Below are positions 55,876 through 63,785 of a stretch of 64,000 bases of DNA, piece after piece (positions within the stretch are counted from its first letter, which is position 1; the number at the start of each line of letters is the position of its first letter). Source of the DNA: Gemmatimonadota bacterium (GTDB taxonomy: Bacteria > ARS69); NCBI GenBank assembly GCA_030747075.1, contig JASLLL010000002.1, forward strand, positions 101,821-165,820. The letters are read 5' to 3'. The translations under genes were made by a program, and so were the position numbers. Below the pieces are notes generated by a model. That model worked only from the letters and a program-made list of their open reading frames with translations, was not told the origin of the DNA and made no database searches.

Positions 55876-56053
55876 CGTCCAATGAGTGCGGGAGGGGAAC
55901 CAAGGTCTAGTGCCCCCCAGACCAGGCCCCCTCCCGGGTTTGCGTGCCTTGCGGCACAGCCGGATCCGGTTTCCGGCCGGCCATCGGAAGCCCGACGACC
56001 CGGTTCCTCCCCGTCCCCCTTGAGAGAGAGGCGCTCCATTGCCGAATCCGCCT

Positions 56054-56084
56054 AGAAGGGCGCGCTGATTCCGCCCTGATACAC
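56054..56084 (-). promoter_or_regulatory. Two-block motif, copy a (no close gene)
   Basis: On the minus strand: GTGTATCAG, 11 nt, CGCGCCCTTCT, identical in both blocks to copy b. Reading leftwards, the next gene is the sigma factor about 750 bp away, so any transcript would first cover the inverted repeat region. Confidence 0.55.
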
Positions 56085-56223
56085 GCAATGGGGAGATTTT
56101 TGCGGATTTTGCGAAGAATGTCGGCCCGCCCTGTGATCCGGGTGTCGACCGCGCAAGACCGGCCGCCCCCCGAAGGAGACGGCCGTATCCCGTCCATGCG
56201 CAAGTCTCAACACGCAGTGCCGG

Positions 56224-56850
56224 TCAGCAACCGTCGCTGCAGGCCGCGAGGGGGGTGGGGGTTCCGTTATTCCCCTCGTTCGTCTCATCAACGGTATTCA
56301 GCGGGTCCACGATCGCGTTGAAGAAGACCGGCCTCGCAGCAGAGGGCACGCAGTCGCACGGACCCATGTACCATGGGCGTGTAATGACCACTGACGCGCC
56401 TGGAGGAATCGCGGTGCCGATCAGCTGGTTCCACGAATCCCAGTTCCACGGGCCACCGGAGGATGATCCGGATCCCCACCGGATGTGCGTGATGTTCGCG
56501 GGAACAAACCCGGGACCGAGATTGGTCACGGTGACGGACAGGGTGAAGAACCGGTTGCCGCCGATGCAGCCGACATTCGGGAGAACCCCGCCGCACGAAG
56601 TTGTCATCGGGAAGCCCGGATCAAAAGTGATGTTCGAGAGCACAAGGTCCGGCTTCAGTTTGAACGGACCAATGGGCGTACCCACCGGAACGGGGATCGG
56701 CGGAGTGAGCGAGGGGCCGCCGGGCGCCTCCGGCGCCAACGGTGAGGCGGCATCGTCCAGTTCGCCGCACCCGGGCAGAAACGCAACAGCGATCCCCAGA
56801 ACGAGCAGGGCGGAAAGTGTCCGGCAAGTGGCAAGAAAGATGCGGGGCAT
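56224..56850 (-). CDS. Secreted lipoprotein with CARDB-like domain
   Basis: The 208-residue lipoprotein (ALLVLGIAVAFLPGCGELDD) has a Pro-rich linker, then a CARDB-like beta-sandwich: KPDLVLSNITFDPGFPM, FFTLSVTVTNLGPGFVP, and the end VDPLNTVDETNEGNNG. Several cysteines (TSCGGVLPNVGCIGG, GPCDCVPS, ACSDGC) suggest disulfides. This is an adhesion or scaffold-type surface module with no enzyme motif. Motif copies d and e lie 69-146 bp upstream and point toward it, so it is a likely regulon member. Confidence 0.72.
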   Translation of the reverse strand: MPRIFLATCRTLSALLVLGIAVAFLPGCGELDDAASPLAPEAPGGPSLTPPIPVPVGTPIGPFKLKPDLVLSNITFDPGFPMTTSCGGVLPNVGCIGGNRFFTLSVTVTNLGPGFVPANITHIRWGSGSSSGGPWNWDSWNQLIGTAIPPGASVVITRPWYMGPCDCVPSAARPVFFNAIVDPLNTVDETNEGNNGTPTPLAACSDGC

Positions 56851-56918
56851 GGTTCATGTCCTCCGGTAAGGGCGAAGGCAGGGATGTGGCGAAGTCGTTC
56901 TCCCTGCCCGGTCGCTGA

Positions 56919-56949
56919 AGAAGGGCCGCCAACAGGTTTGCTGATACAG
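56919..56949 (-). promoter_or_regulatory. Two-block motif, copy d (upstream of the CARDB lipoprotein)
   Basis: On the minus strand: CTGTATCAG, 11 nt, GCGGCCCTTCT. It starts 69 bp upstream of the CARDB-like lipoprotein gene. The same two blocks and spacing as the other copies. Confidence 0.58.
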
Positions 56950-56965
56950 CGAAAACTCCCGCACT

Positions 56966-56996
56966 CAACGGGCCGCCCGCACTCTTCTTGATACAC
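56966..56996 (-). promoter_or_regulatory. Two-block motif, copy e (divergent promoter region)
   Basis: On the minus strand: GTGTATCAA, 11 nt, GCGGCCCGTTG. It is the second, more diverged copy in front of the CARDB-like gene. Its GTGTATCA block pairs as a palindrome with that of copy f. Confidence 0.5.
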
Positions 56997-57006
56997 ACAA
57001 TGTTTC

Positions 57007-57037
57007 GTGTATCACGCACGGGAAGCCACGCCCCTCT
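57007..57037 (+). promoter_or_regulatory. Two-block motif, copy f, facing right (upstream of lipoprotein 57124)
   Basis: On the plus strand: GTGTATCAC, 11 nt, CACGCCCCTCT. The first block is good and the second is partly conserved (7 of 11 positions by eye). It is the only copy on the plus strand, and the only following gene on that strand is the lipoprotein starting 87 bp downstream. Confidence 0.45.
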
Positions 57038-57123
57038 TGTCGAACGCCCGACGGAAGCAGGCGTCGCGAAGGGTCCGGAAGGCGTTCACTCACTCCTTAC
57101 TGAAACGAAACGGGGGGACCATC

Positions 57124-57645
57124 ATGAGACGCACTTCGAAAGGACTGCTTGCACTGCTGGCACTGGTCGTCACCGGCGCGATGGCCGGGTGCCTGGGGAC
57201 GAGCGATGACAGCGGCGACTACGGAAACCTGCTGACACAACCCGCACTCTTCGACAACGACGAGATTCTCGGGGCGTCCGGCATCGGCGTCGGACCGGTG
57301 ACGCCGGGACAGCAGGTATCTCCGGTACCGCGGTACCGTGGACACAGCGTCCCTCTCGGTCCGCCAAGTGGCGGTTTCCGGGGAGACGAAGACTACGAGT
57401 ATGATCCCACCAACCCGCCGCGCGAACTCGACTTTCATGTGGCTTCCGGGGCGTCCAAGTCGTACCGCTGGCGCGGATCTCACAAGCGCACCGGCGCCAA
57501 GAAGAGTACATACATGGACACGGAGATCGGCACGAAGTCTCGCCACGAGCACATCACTTCGAGCGAAGCGGGACACTATTCTCTCTTCAAGCCGTACAAC
57601 ACAAGCCACATCGTGGAAGGGAACTTCGCGTCGCTGTACGAGTAG
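57124..57645 (+). CDS. Hypothetical lipoprotein
   Basis: The 173-residue product begins with a lipoprotein signal (GLLALLALVVTGAMAGCLG) and a Gly/Pro-rich stretch, then a more structured end with RYRGHSVPLGPPSGGF, DYEYDPTNPPRELDFHVASGASKSYRWRG and IGTKSRHEHITSSEAGHYSLF. No family is recognised. The C-terminal HEH and HYSLFKPYN may be metal- or ligand-binding. The start is preceded by a G-run (GGGGGGACC). Motif copy f lies upstream. A cell-envelope role is likely from the signal only. Confidence 0.65.
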   Translation: MRRTSKGLLALLALVVTGAMAGCLGTSDDSGDYGNLLTQPALFDNDEILGASGIGVGPVTPGQQVSPVPRYRGHSVPLGPPSGGFRGDEDYEYDPTNPPRELDFHVASGASKSYRWRGSHKRTGAKKSTYMDTEIGTKSRHEHITSSEAGHYSLFKPYNTSHIVEGNFASLYE

Positions 57646-57762
57646 GCGTGCGCCGGGACACCGGTGTTCGTGCGGGCACGGGCAGCCTCTTCGGGGGGAG
57701 AGGCGCCCGGCCCGGAACATATCAACCGCGGCCCCAACACGCCGCACTTCGGGAGGGTCCCC

Positions 57763-58896
57763 ATGAAGACGCACACTTCGCAGAAGCTCATCACCCGGAT
57801 CCCGGCGTGTCTCGTCGTTCTGCTCGTCCTTTCCGGGACCGCCGCATCCGCACCCGCGACCCCGCATGTCGTCGTCGGCGCACGCGATCTCCGCACCAAC
57901 GATTCGTACATTGCCGGGCTGTATACGAACCTGGACCTGGAGAACCCGAAGGAAGTGTTTGGATATGTCTTCGAACAACTGTCGGAAGAGGTCATGGTCT
58001 ACCCGTCGGAAGGCTACTTCTACTTTGAGTTCCCGTCGCGCGGGCTGACCGTGTCCGGCTGCATCACCTTCTATGTCCGCGATCGCGCGGAAGGGAAACT
58101 GGGCTTCGGCTATGTCGGCCGCATGGCAGGCACGGGGCCTGAGCCACCGTCGTTCCCGATCGGAGAATCGCACGACTTCACAAAGGCCGACGGAATGGAG
58201 ATGAAGGCGGAGACCGAGTTCCTCTACCGCGTACGGTACGAGGGCCGGACCGTCCGCTTCCGTCTCTATGACCCGGGGATGGACCCGCCCGTGAAGGCGA
58301 AACTCCGCGAAGACGAGATCTTTGTGGGACCGACATTCGACGAGTCAGGTCTGCGGTTCCATCTCGTCTTCAACGAGACCATGCAGCGGCTCTTCTGGGT
58401 GCTGAACGAAGACGGGTTCGTACCCGAAGTCATGACGGTTCATTCAGAACATGTCGCGCTGGGACAGAGAACCGGCTTCGCCTTCTATCTGGACGCCGAG
58501 AACCACCGGAAGATCCTCGTCGGAGTGCAGGGCGACAATGTCCGGCACAACAACTGGCACGATGGACCGTTCGATCAGCTTCCCGACTCTTATGTGAAGA
58601 CCGGGGAGACGGAAATCGAACCGTATCTGCGCGCGCACTACCATCTGGATCCCGGCGAAATCGACCGGTACGGGAACTACACGACCATCCCCGGCTCACG
58701 CGTTCCCGTGGCGCCGTACCGGGCGTACTACGACACGGCGGAACTGAGCTTCGTGGAGGAAGCGGTCACCGAAGGTCTCAAAGGCCCGGAACTCTACGCC
58801 CGCATCACGAAACAGGTGTACAACCGCCGTCCGGAGGCCCCCGGGGAAGCGGCTGGACACACGGTGGTTGCGTCCTTCGTCCAAGCCACAGAATAG
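57763..58896 (+). CDS. Hypothetical secreted protein
   Basis: The 377-residue protein has a signal peptide (PACLVVLLVLSGTAASA) and no lipobox. The body contains HVVVGARDLRTNDSYIAG, NPKEVFGYVFEQLSEEVMVYPSEGYFYFEFPSRG, LRFHLVFNETMQRLFWVLNED and GFAFYLDAENHRKILVGVQGDN, with no recognised catalytic motif. The end is rich in Tyr, His and charged residues. The ribosome binding site is GGGAGGG. It is the second plus-strand gene after the lipoprotein at 57124 and may share its transcript. Confidence 0.65.
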   Translation: MKTHTSQKLITRIPACLVVLLVLSGTAASAPATPHVVVGARDLRTNDSYIAGLYTNLDLENPKEVFGYVFEQLSEEVMVYPSEGYFYFEFPSRGLTVSGCITFYVRDRAEGKLGFGYVGRMAGTGPEPPSFPIGESHDFTKADGMEMKAETEFLYRVRYEGRTVRFRLYDPGMDPPVKAKLREDEIFVGPTFDESGLRFHLVFNETMQRLFWVLNEDGFVPEVMTVHSEHVALGQRTGFAFYLDAENHRKILVGVQGDNVRHNNWHDGPFDQLPDSYVKTGETEIEPYLRAHYHLDPGEIDRYGNYTTIPGSRVPVAPYRAYYDTAELSFVEEAVTEGLKGPELYARITKQVYNRRPEAPGEAAGHTVVASFVQATE

Positions 58897-58927
58897 GCCG
58901 CCGACAAGGGTCGTGGCCGAATAATCC

Positions 58928-58956
58928 TTGGCTTTCCCTCACTCTTGCCATATCTT
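58928..58956 (+). promoter_or_regulatory. Candidate promoter for the Lrp operon
   Basis: TTGGCT, 17-bp spacer, TATCTT. Spacing is ideal; hexamers match moderately. Transcription would begin near 58963, about 40 nt before the GTG start of the regulator. Confidence 0.42.
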
Positions 58957-59000
58957 CGCAGGGTCTTGGCGCACCAACCCAAACCCTGCGAGGCCTGCCC

Positions 59001-59516
59001 GTGCCCTCCCGAAAGCCCGCTGCCCCGGCTGCCGCCCCGCTCGACGCGATTGACCGGCAGATCCTCGCGCATCTCCAGAAGGAGGGGCGCATCACCAATG
59101 CGGAACTCAGCCGTCGGGTGGGCCTGTCCACGGCATCGGTGCTCGAACGGGTGCGCAAGCTGGAGCGAACAGGAGTCGTGCGCGGCTATGCCGCCCTCGT
59201 GAGCCCCGCCAGCGTGGGTCTCCATTGCCTCGCCTATGTCGAAGTAACGCTCGACCGTCATGTGAAGGCCACCGTCCGGCGCTTCATGAACGAAATCACC
59301 GAACTGGAAGAAGTCCTGGAGTGCCATCACATCACCGGAGAGGCGGACTTTCTGGTGAAGGTGACCACGCGCGACATCCCGGCCTACGAGGACTTCATCC
59401 TCCACAAACTCACCGCGCTGCGCGATGTCCGCAATCTGAAGACGCTCATCGTGCTGTCCACGCTGAAGCAGGAGACCGCGCTTCCTCTGACGGAAGCGGG
59501 AGAGGAGCGACGATGA
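59001..59516 (+). CDS. Lrp/AsnC family transcriptional regulator
   Basis: The 171-residue amino-acid-responsive regulator has an N-terminal winged helix-turn-helix (IDRQILAHLQKEGRITNAELSRRVGLSTASVLERVRKLERTGVVRGY) and a C-terminal RAM/ACT effector domain (CLAYVEVTLDRHVKATV, ECHHITGEADFLVKVTTRD). The start is GTG. It is followed, with a 4-nt overlap, by a PLP enzyme gene, so the regulator probably controls its own operon in response to an amino acid. Confidence 0.93.
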   Translation: MPSRKPAAPAAAPLDAIDRQILAHLQKEGRITNAELSRRVGLSTASVLERVRKLERTGVVRGYAALVSPASVGLHCLAYVEVTLDRHVKATVRRFMNEITELEEVLECHHITGEADFLVKVTTRDIPAYEDFILHKLTALRDVRNLKTLIVLSTLKQETALPLTEAGEERR

Positions 59517-60955
59517 ATCCCCACGAGGATCACGAGAAGGGCGTGCGGCACTGGATCGCGGAAGGGAAACGGATCGCGTCCGATCGTGCCCGGAGAATCG
59601 CACGCACAAAGGACTGGAAGTTCGATACGGTCGCCACCCACGGGCTGTATGACTTCCAGCAGGCGTGCAACCTGAACAACGGTTCCATCATGGAGCCGGT
59701 GTACCTGAGCCCCGCCCAGGCCTTTCACGACTATGACGAAATGGAAGTCGCTCTGGCTTACCAGATGCCGTCATGGACCTATTCGCGGATTGCGAACCCC
59801 TCTACCTTCTTTCTGGAGGAAACGGTCGCGCTTCTGGAGAGCTACGGGACGGGCTTGAACGCCGGGTGCGTCGCGTGCTCCAGCGGCATGAGTGCCATCC
59901 GGTCGGCCATTGAGCCGTTCCTGGTGAAGGACGACTCCCTCCCGCCGCCGAATCTCGTCACGACGGCACGGCTCTACGGCGGGACATTCCAGCAGTTCTC
60001 CGAGCGGCAGATGCACGACCGTGGGATTGAGGTGCGCTGGGTCCGCAACAATATGGACATGGAAGAATGGGCGGAGAAGATCGACGCGGGTACGCGCCTC
60101 GTCTACGGAGAGATGCCGTCGAACCCGGCGGTCGCCCTGTTCGACATCGAGAAGGTCGCAGAGCTTGCGCATGCGCACGGAGTCCCGCTCATCGTGGACA
60201 GCACTTGCGCCTCCCCGGCTCTGCTTCGCCCGCTCGCGTTCGGGGCGGACATTGTGGTGCAATCGGTATCGAAGGTGATGGCCTCGCACGGCATGACCAT
60301 CGCGGGGACAATGACCGCAAGGCAGAACCTCCCCAGCCGAGTCGGACCCGACGAAATGCGCGAGGACTTCGCCACATGGGTCAAGCTCCTCCCCTATCGC
60401 GACAACGGCCCGTCGCTCAACCCCATGAGTGCCATCCTGGCGTTGAACGATCTCCGCTCGCTCCGGTCGCGTGTGGCGCAGATGAGCCGGTCGGCGCTCG
60501 CGGTGGCGCGCTTCCTTGAGAGCCAGCCGAAGGTGGCAAGCATTCACTACCCCGGACTGGAGAGCCACTCGCAGCGGGAGATCGCCGACAAGTACCTGAC
60601 GCTCGTGGACAGTGAGCACGACGCCGACGGGCCCGAACACCTTCACGGCTACATGATGACATTTGAGGTCCGCGAAGACGATCCGTGCGATCCCGTGAAC
60701 ACAAGGCTGTTCTACGATGCGCTCGATCTCTTCTGGAGAGCCACGGACCTCGGAAGAGTGAAATCCGTCGCCACGCTGCCTGCCATTTCCACGCATCAAC
60801 AACAGGGCGACGAGGGGCGTGCGCTGGCCTCCATTCAACCGAACTATGTCCGGGTCTCCGTCGGGATCGAGCATGTCGACGATGTCATCGCGGATCTGGA
60901 CCGGGCTCTTGATGCCATTCCGTCACGCGGAAACGCAGAGGGGAACAGGTCATGA
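59513..60955 (+). CDS. PLP-dependent Cys/Met metabolism enzyme
   Basis: The 480-residue enzyme of the trans-sulfuration family begins MNPHEDHEKGVRHW; its ATG overlaps the regulator's stop (ATGA). Motifs are HGLYDFQQACNLNNGSIMEPVYLS, WTYSRIANPSTFFLEETVALLESYG, SSGMSAIRSAIEPF, the PLP-Asp in LIVDSTCASPALLRPLAFGAD, and the PLP-Lys in VVQSVSKVMASHG. The lysine context SVSK differs from the common S(A)TK, and the protein is longer than the usual 390-430 residues. It may be a gamma-lyase, gamma-synthase or sulfhydrylase; which cannot be decided by eye. Confidence 0.83.
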   Translation: MNPHEDHEKGVRHWIAEGKRIASDRARRIARTKDWKFDTVATHGLYDFQQACNLNNGSIMEPVYLSPAQAFHDYDEMEVALAYQMPSWTYSRIANPSTFFLEETVALLESYGTGLNAGCVACSSGMSAIRSAIEPFLVKDDSLPPPNLVTTARLYGGTFQQFSERQMHDRGIEVRWVRNNMDMEEWAEKIDAGTRLVYGEMPSNPAVALFDIEKVAELAHAHGVPLIVDSTCASPALLRPLAFGADIVVQSVSKVMASHGMTIAGTMTARQNLPSRVGPDEMREDFATWVKLLPYRDNGPSLNPMSAILALNDLRSLRSRVAQMSRSALAVARFLESQPKVASIHYPGLESHSQREIADKYLTLVDSEHDADGPEHLHGYMMTFEVREDDPCDPVNTRLFYDALDLFWRATDLGRVKSVATLPAISTHQQQGDEGRALASIQPNYVRVSVGIEHVDDVIADLDRALDAIPSRGNAEGNRS

Positions 60956-62004
60956 CACACAAGCTCGCGCTGATCGGCTTCGGGACGGTCGGTCAGGGAC
61001 TGCTGGAGATCCTCCTCGCCAGGCGGGACGCGCTTCGTGAGGATTATGGCTTCGACTGGGAACTGGTCGCGGTGTCGGACTTCATGAAGGGGTCCGTCCG
61101 AAGCGCAGGCGGACTGGACGCGACGGAACTCCTCCGTCTCGCGGCGGGCGGCACATCGCTGGAGGAATACTCCGGCGACGGGTCGCTCGTCAGGGGCGAT
61201 GACGCACTTGCCACGATCCGTGAGTGCGGCGCGGACACCGTCTGCGAACTCTCCTACACCGATGTGAAGACCGGCGAACCCGCCACCTCTCACTGCCGCG
61301 CCGCACTCTCCGCCGGGATGAATGTGGTCACGAGCAACAAAGGCCCCGCCGCGCTCGCGTACCCGGAACTGGCGGGGATTGCCGCATCACAAGGCGTGCG
61401 TTTCCTGATCGAAGGCACGGTCATGTCGGGAACGCCCGTACTGAACCTCGCCGACGGCCCGCTGGCGGGTTGCCGGATCGACGCAATCCGCGGGATCTTG
61501 AACGGAACCACCAACTACATCCTCTCGGAGATGGAAGCGGGAGCCCCTTACGGTGATGTCCTGACCCGCGCGCAGGAGTTGGGATATGCGGAGGCGGACC
61601 CCACCGGTGATGTCGAAGGGTTCGACGCCATGGCAAAGGTCATCATCCTGGCGAATGTCGTGATGGGCGCGTCCATCGGCGCAGACGATGTGGTTCGCGA
61701 GGGGATCACCGGCATCACGCCGGACATGATCGCCGAGGCCACCGGGGAAGGCGCTCGCTGGAAGCTCATCGGCTCGGTCGAGCGCGACGGCGACGGGGTG
61801 CGCGCGTCCGTCACCCCGGAAAAGGTCCCGTTCTCGCATCCGCTCGCAGGGGTCATGGGCGCGACGAACGCGCTCACCTTCACGACCGATCATCTGGGTG
61901 ATGTGACCATCGTCGGCCCGGGCGCGGGTCGCGCGGAGACGGGATACTCCATCCTCACCGACATCCTCGCGATTCTTCGCGAGCAGGGAGGCGCGTCGTC
62001 ATGA
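60952..62004 (+). CDS. Homoserine dehydrogenase family protein
   Basis: The 350-residue NAD(P) enzyme overlaps the previous gene by 4 nt (ATGA). It has the Rossmann motif LIGFGTVGQGLLEIL, NVVTSNKGPAAL with the catalytic Lys, the family signature GILNGTTNYILSEME and GYAEADPTGDVEGFDAMAKV with the substrate-binding acidic residues. There is no C-terminal ACT domain, so no threonine feedback. Lacking an aspartokinase neighbour but joined to a dehydrogenase and an amino-acid regulator, it may act in the catabolic direction (homoserine to aspartate semialdehyde). Confidence 0.85.
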   Translation: MTHKLALIGFGTVGQGLLEILLARRDALREDYGFDWELVAVSDFMKGSVRSAGGLDATELLRLAAGGTSLEEYSGDGSLVRGDDALATIRECGADTVCELSYTDVKTGEPATSHCRAALSAGMNVVTSNKGPAALAYPELAGIAASQGVRFLIEGTVMSGTPVLNLADGPLAGCRIDAIRGILNGTTNYILSEMEAGAPYGDVLTRAQELGYAEADPTGDVEGFDAMAKVIILANVVMGASIGADDVVREGITGITPDMIAEATGEGARWKLIGSVERDGDGVRASVTPEKVPFSHPLAGVMGATNALTFTTDHLGDVTIVGPGAGRAETGYSILTDILAILREQGGASS

Positions 62005-63413
62005 AAATGCTGATCGGAGGAGAGTGGGTCTCCCGGGAAGACACCATCGATGTGCGGAATCCCTTCGACGGATCCGTCGTGGACACGGTCCCTCGCGGAA
62101 CCGCGGAAGATGTCCGGGCTGCCGTAGCCGGAGCGGTAAGCGGGTACAAGACAAACCGCGACCTCCCGGCCCATCGCCGGATCTCCATACTGATGCGCGC
62201 GGCGGAGATCATGCAGTCCCGCCATGAAGAGCTGGCGGAGACGATCGCAATGGAAGGATCCAAGACAATCACGGAGGCGCGCAAGGAGGTCGGGCGCGCG
62301 ATCAACACCATCACGATCTCCGCCGAGGAAGCGCGCCGCATTACGGGGGAGACGCTCCCCTTCGACAGCGCGGAGGGGTCGGAGAATCGAGTGGGGTACT
62401 ACTTCCGATTCCCCATCGGAGTGATTGCCGCCATCACGCCTTTCAACGACCCGCTGAACCTCGTCGCGCACAAGGTCGGCCCGGCGATCGCCGGGGGGAA
62501 CTCCGTGGTCGTGAAACCCGCGACCGTCACCCCGCTCTCCGCGCTGAAGCTCGCGGAGATCCTCCTGGAGGCCGGGTTGCCGCCGGAAGTGATCTCGGTC
62601 GTGACCGGACCCGGGGGTGAGGTCGGCGAAGCGCTGGTCACCGATGAGCGCGTTCGCATGGTGTCGTTCACGGGCGGAGTGGAAGCCGGAAAGCGAATCG
62701 CGGCGCTCGCGGGGCTGAAGAAAATGGGCATGGAACTGGGCGGGAATGCGCCTGTGCTCGTCGCCGAAGACTGTGACTTGGCGGAAGCCGTGGAGTCCTG
62801 CGTTTCCGGAGCATTCTGGGCCGTGGGGCAGAACTGCATCGGCGTGCAACGAATCTTCGCGCAGGATTCCGTATACGACGCCTTCCGGGATGCCTTCGTC
62901 GCGCGGACCAGGCAGTACCGGACCGGGTTCCAGATGGACGAGAGAACCGACATGGGGCCCATGATCACGGAATCCGAAGCGGCACGAGTCATCGCGTGGG
63001 TGGAAGAAGCCGTCGCGGAGGGCGCGACCCTTCTCACCGGAGGAACGCGCGAGGGAACCCTCGTGCAGCCGACTGTTCTGGAGGGCGTGCGGGACAGCGC
63101 GAAGCTCGCATGCAGCGAGGTCTTCGGCCCGGTGGTTTCGCTCTTTCGGTATGCTGAACTCGATGACGCGCTGGAACGCGCCAACGCCGTGGATGTGGGC
63201 CTGCACGGGGCCATCTTCACAAAAGACCTGGCGAAGGCATTCCACGCCATCCGCCATCTGGATGTCGGGGGCATCATGGTGAACGACTCCAGCGACTATC
63301 GGGTGGACCTGATGCCGTTCGGCGGCGTGAAGAACAGCGGACTCGGCCGGGAGGGAATCCGGTTCGCGCTCCAGGAGATGACAGAACCGAAAGTGGTCTG
63401 TTTCAACCTGTAG
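62001..63413 (+). CDS. Aldehyde dehydrogenase (NAD-dependent)
   Basis: The 470-residue enzyme of the ALDH superfamily overlaps the homoserine dehydrogenase gene (ATGA). It shows GVIAAITPFNDPLNLVAHKVGPAIAGGN, FTGGVEAGKRIAALAG, catalytic Glu in MELGGNAPVLVAED, catalytic Cys in AVGQNCIGVQRIF, and EVFGPVVSLFRY. The end is GGVKNSGLGREGIRFALQEMTEPK. A substrate from the operon, such as aspartate semialdehyde or a related semialdehyde, is plausible but not shown. Confidence 0.9.
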   Translation: MKMLIGGEWVSREDTIDVRNPFDGSVVDTVPRGTAEDVRAAVAGAVSGYKTNRDLPAHRRISILMRAAEIMQSRHEELAETIAMEGSKTITEARKEVGRAINTITISAEEARRITGETLPFDSAEGSENRVGYYFRFPIGVIAAITPFNDPLNLVAHKVGPAIAGGNSVVVKPATVTPLSALKLAEILLEAGLPPEVISVVTGPGGEVGEALVTDERVRMVSFTGGVEAGKRIAALAGLKKMGMELGGNAPVLVAEDCDLAEAVESCVSGAFWAVGQNCIGVQRIFAQDSVYDAFRDAFVARTRQYRTGFQMDERTDMGPMITESEAARVIAWVEEAVAEGATLLTGGTREGTLVQPTVLEGVRDSAKLACSEVFGPVVSLFRYAELDDALERANAVDVGLHGAIFTKDLAKAFHAIRHLDVGGIMVNDSSDYRVDLMPFGGVKNSGLGREGIRFALQEMTEPKVVCFNL

Positions 63414-63451
63414 AGGGCCTCGGGAAGGGGTTTGAACACGAGCCTTCGGAT

Positions 63452-63472
63452 CCGCTTCCCCGGGGAGAGCGG
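63452..63472. terminator. Weak hairpin after the ALDH gene
   Basis: CCGCT and AGCGG arms with a CCCC/GGGG core lie 40 bp past the stop. No T-run. It may end the Lrp operon transcript. Confidence 0.3.
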
Positions 63473-63560
63473 TCGGAACCGCCCCTCACGGCGATCCTGA
63501 GGTCCGTCATGGAGGTTCCGCGCCCGGGCGCGCCGTCGCGGCGGCGGCCCCCTCTTCGCG

Positions 63561-63785
63561 ATGCTCTCCCTTCCGTCCGCATCTCATGCCGCGCTTGGTG
63601 ATGTTCTGGGGTCGTTTCCGGCCCCGGGCTTCTACTGCAATGGTCTTACATGGGACGGAACACACCTCTGGGCCGCGAATATCGCGGCCGCTCACCACCC
63701 CGGGAACAGCGGGTACAAGCTCTACCGAATCGAGACGGCCGGCCCGACGGCGACGGACTCCATCGATCAATTCCCGCGAGGCGGG
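63561..63785 (+). pseudogene. Truncated secreted beta-propeller-type protein
   Basis: The frame begins with a poor signal-like stretch (MLSLPSASHA) and then reads DVLGSFPAPGFYCNGLTWDG plus THLWAAN, HHPGNSGYKLYRIETAGP and SIDQFPR. These phrases are typical of secreted YncE/glutamine-cyclotransferase-like propellers in FCB genomes. After DQFPR the sequence turns into meaningless Arg/Pro-rich codons exactly where a minus-strand gene ends, so the gene is cut off. The exact 5' end is unsure. Confidence 0.5.

Larger units (their letters stand above)
55306..56223. other. Non-coding region with motif copies a and b and a 19-bp inverted repeat
   Basis: About 900 bp between the sigma gene and the next lipoprotein gene. 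No frame here has a ribosome binding site or protein-like composition. It holds two copies of the two-block motif (55463-55494, 56054-56084) and the inverted repeat at 55503/55857. The run of C at 55530-55537 and TTTTT near 55520 are other oddities. I see no tRNA or recognised RNA. Confidence 0.55.

Noticed and set aside
55353..56223. Small open frames in the non-coding region as genes
   Set aside because: None has a ribosome binding site, signal peptide or protein-like composition, and several cross the inverted repeat or motif copies.
57646..57762. Possible seventh motif copy (GTGTTCGTG ... CCTCTTC) before the gene at 57763
   Set aside because: The first block differs at three or more positions and spacing is shorter; similarity to copy f is mostly in the spacer.
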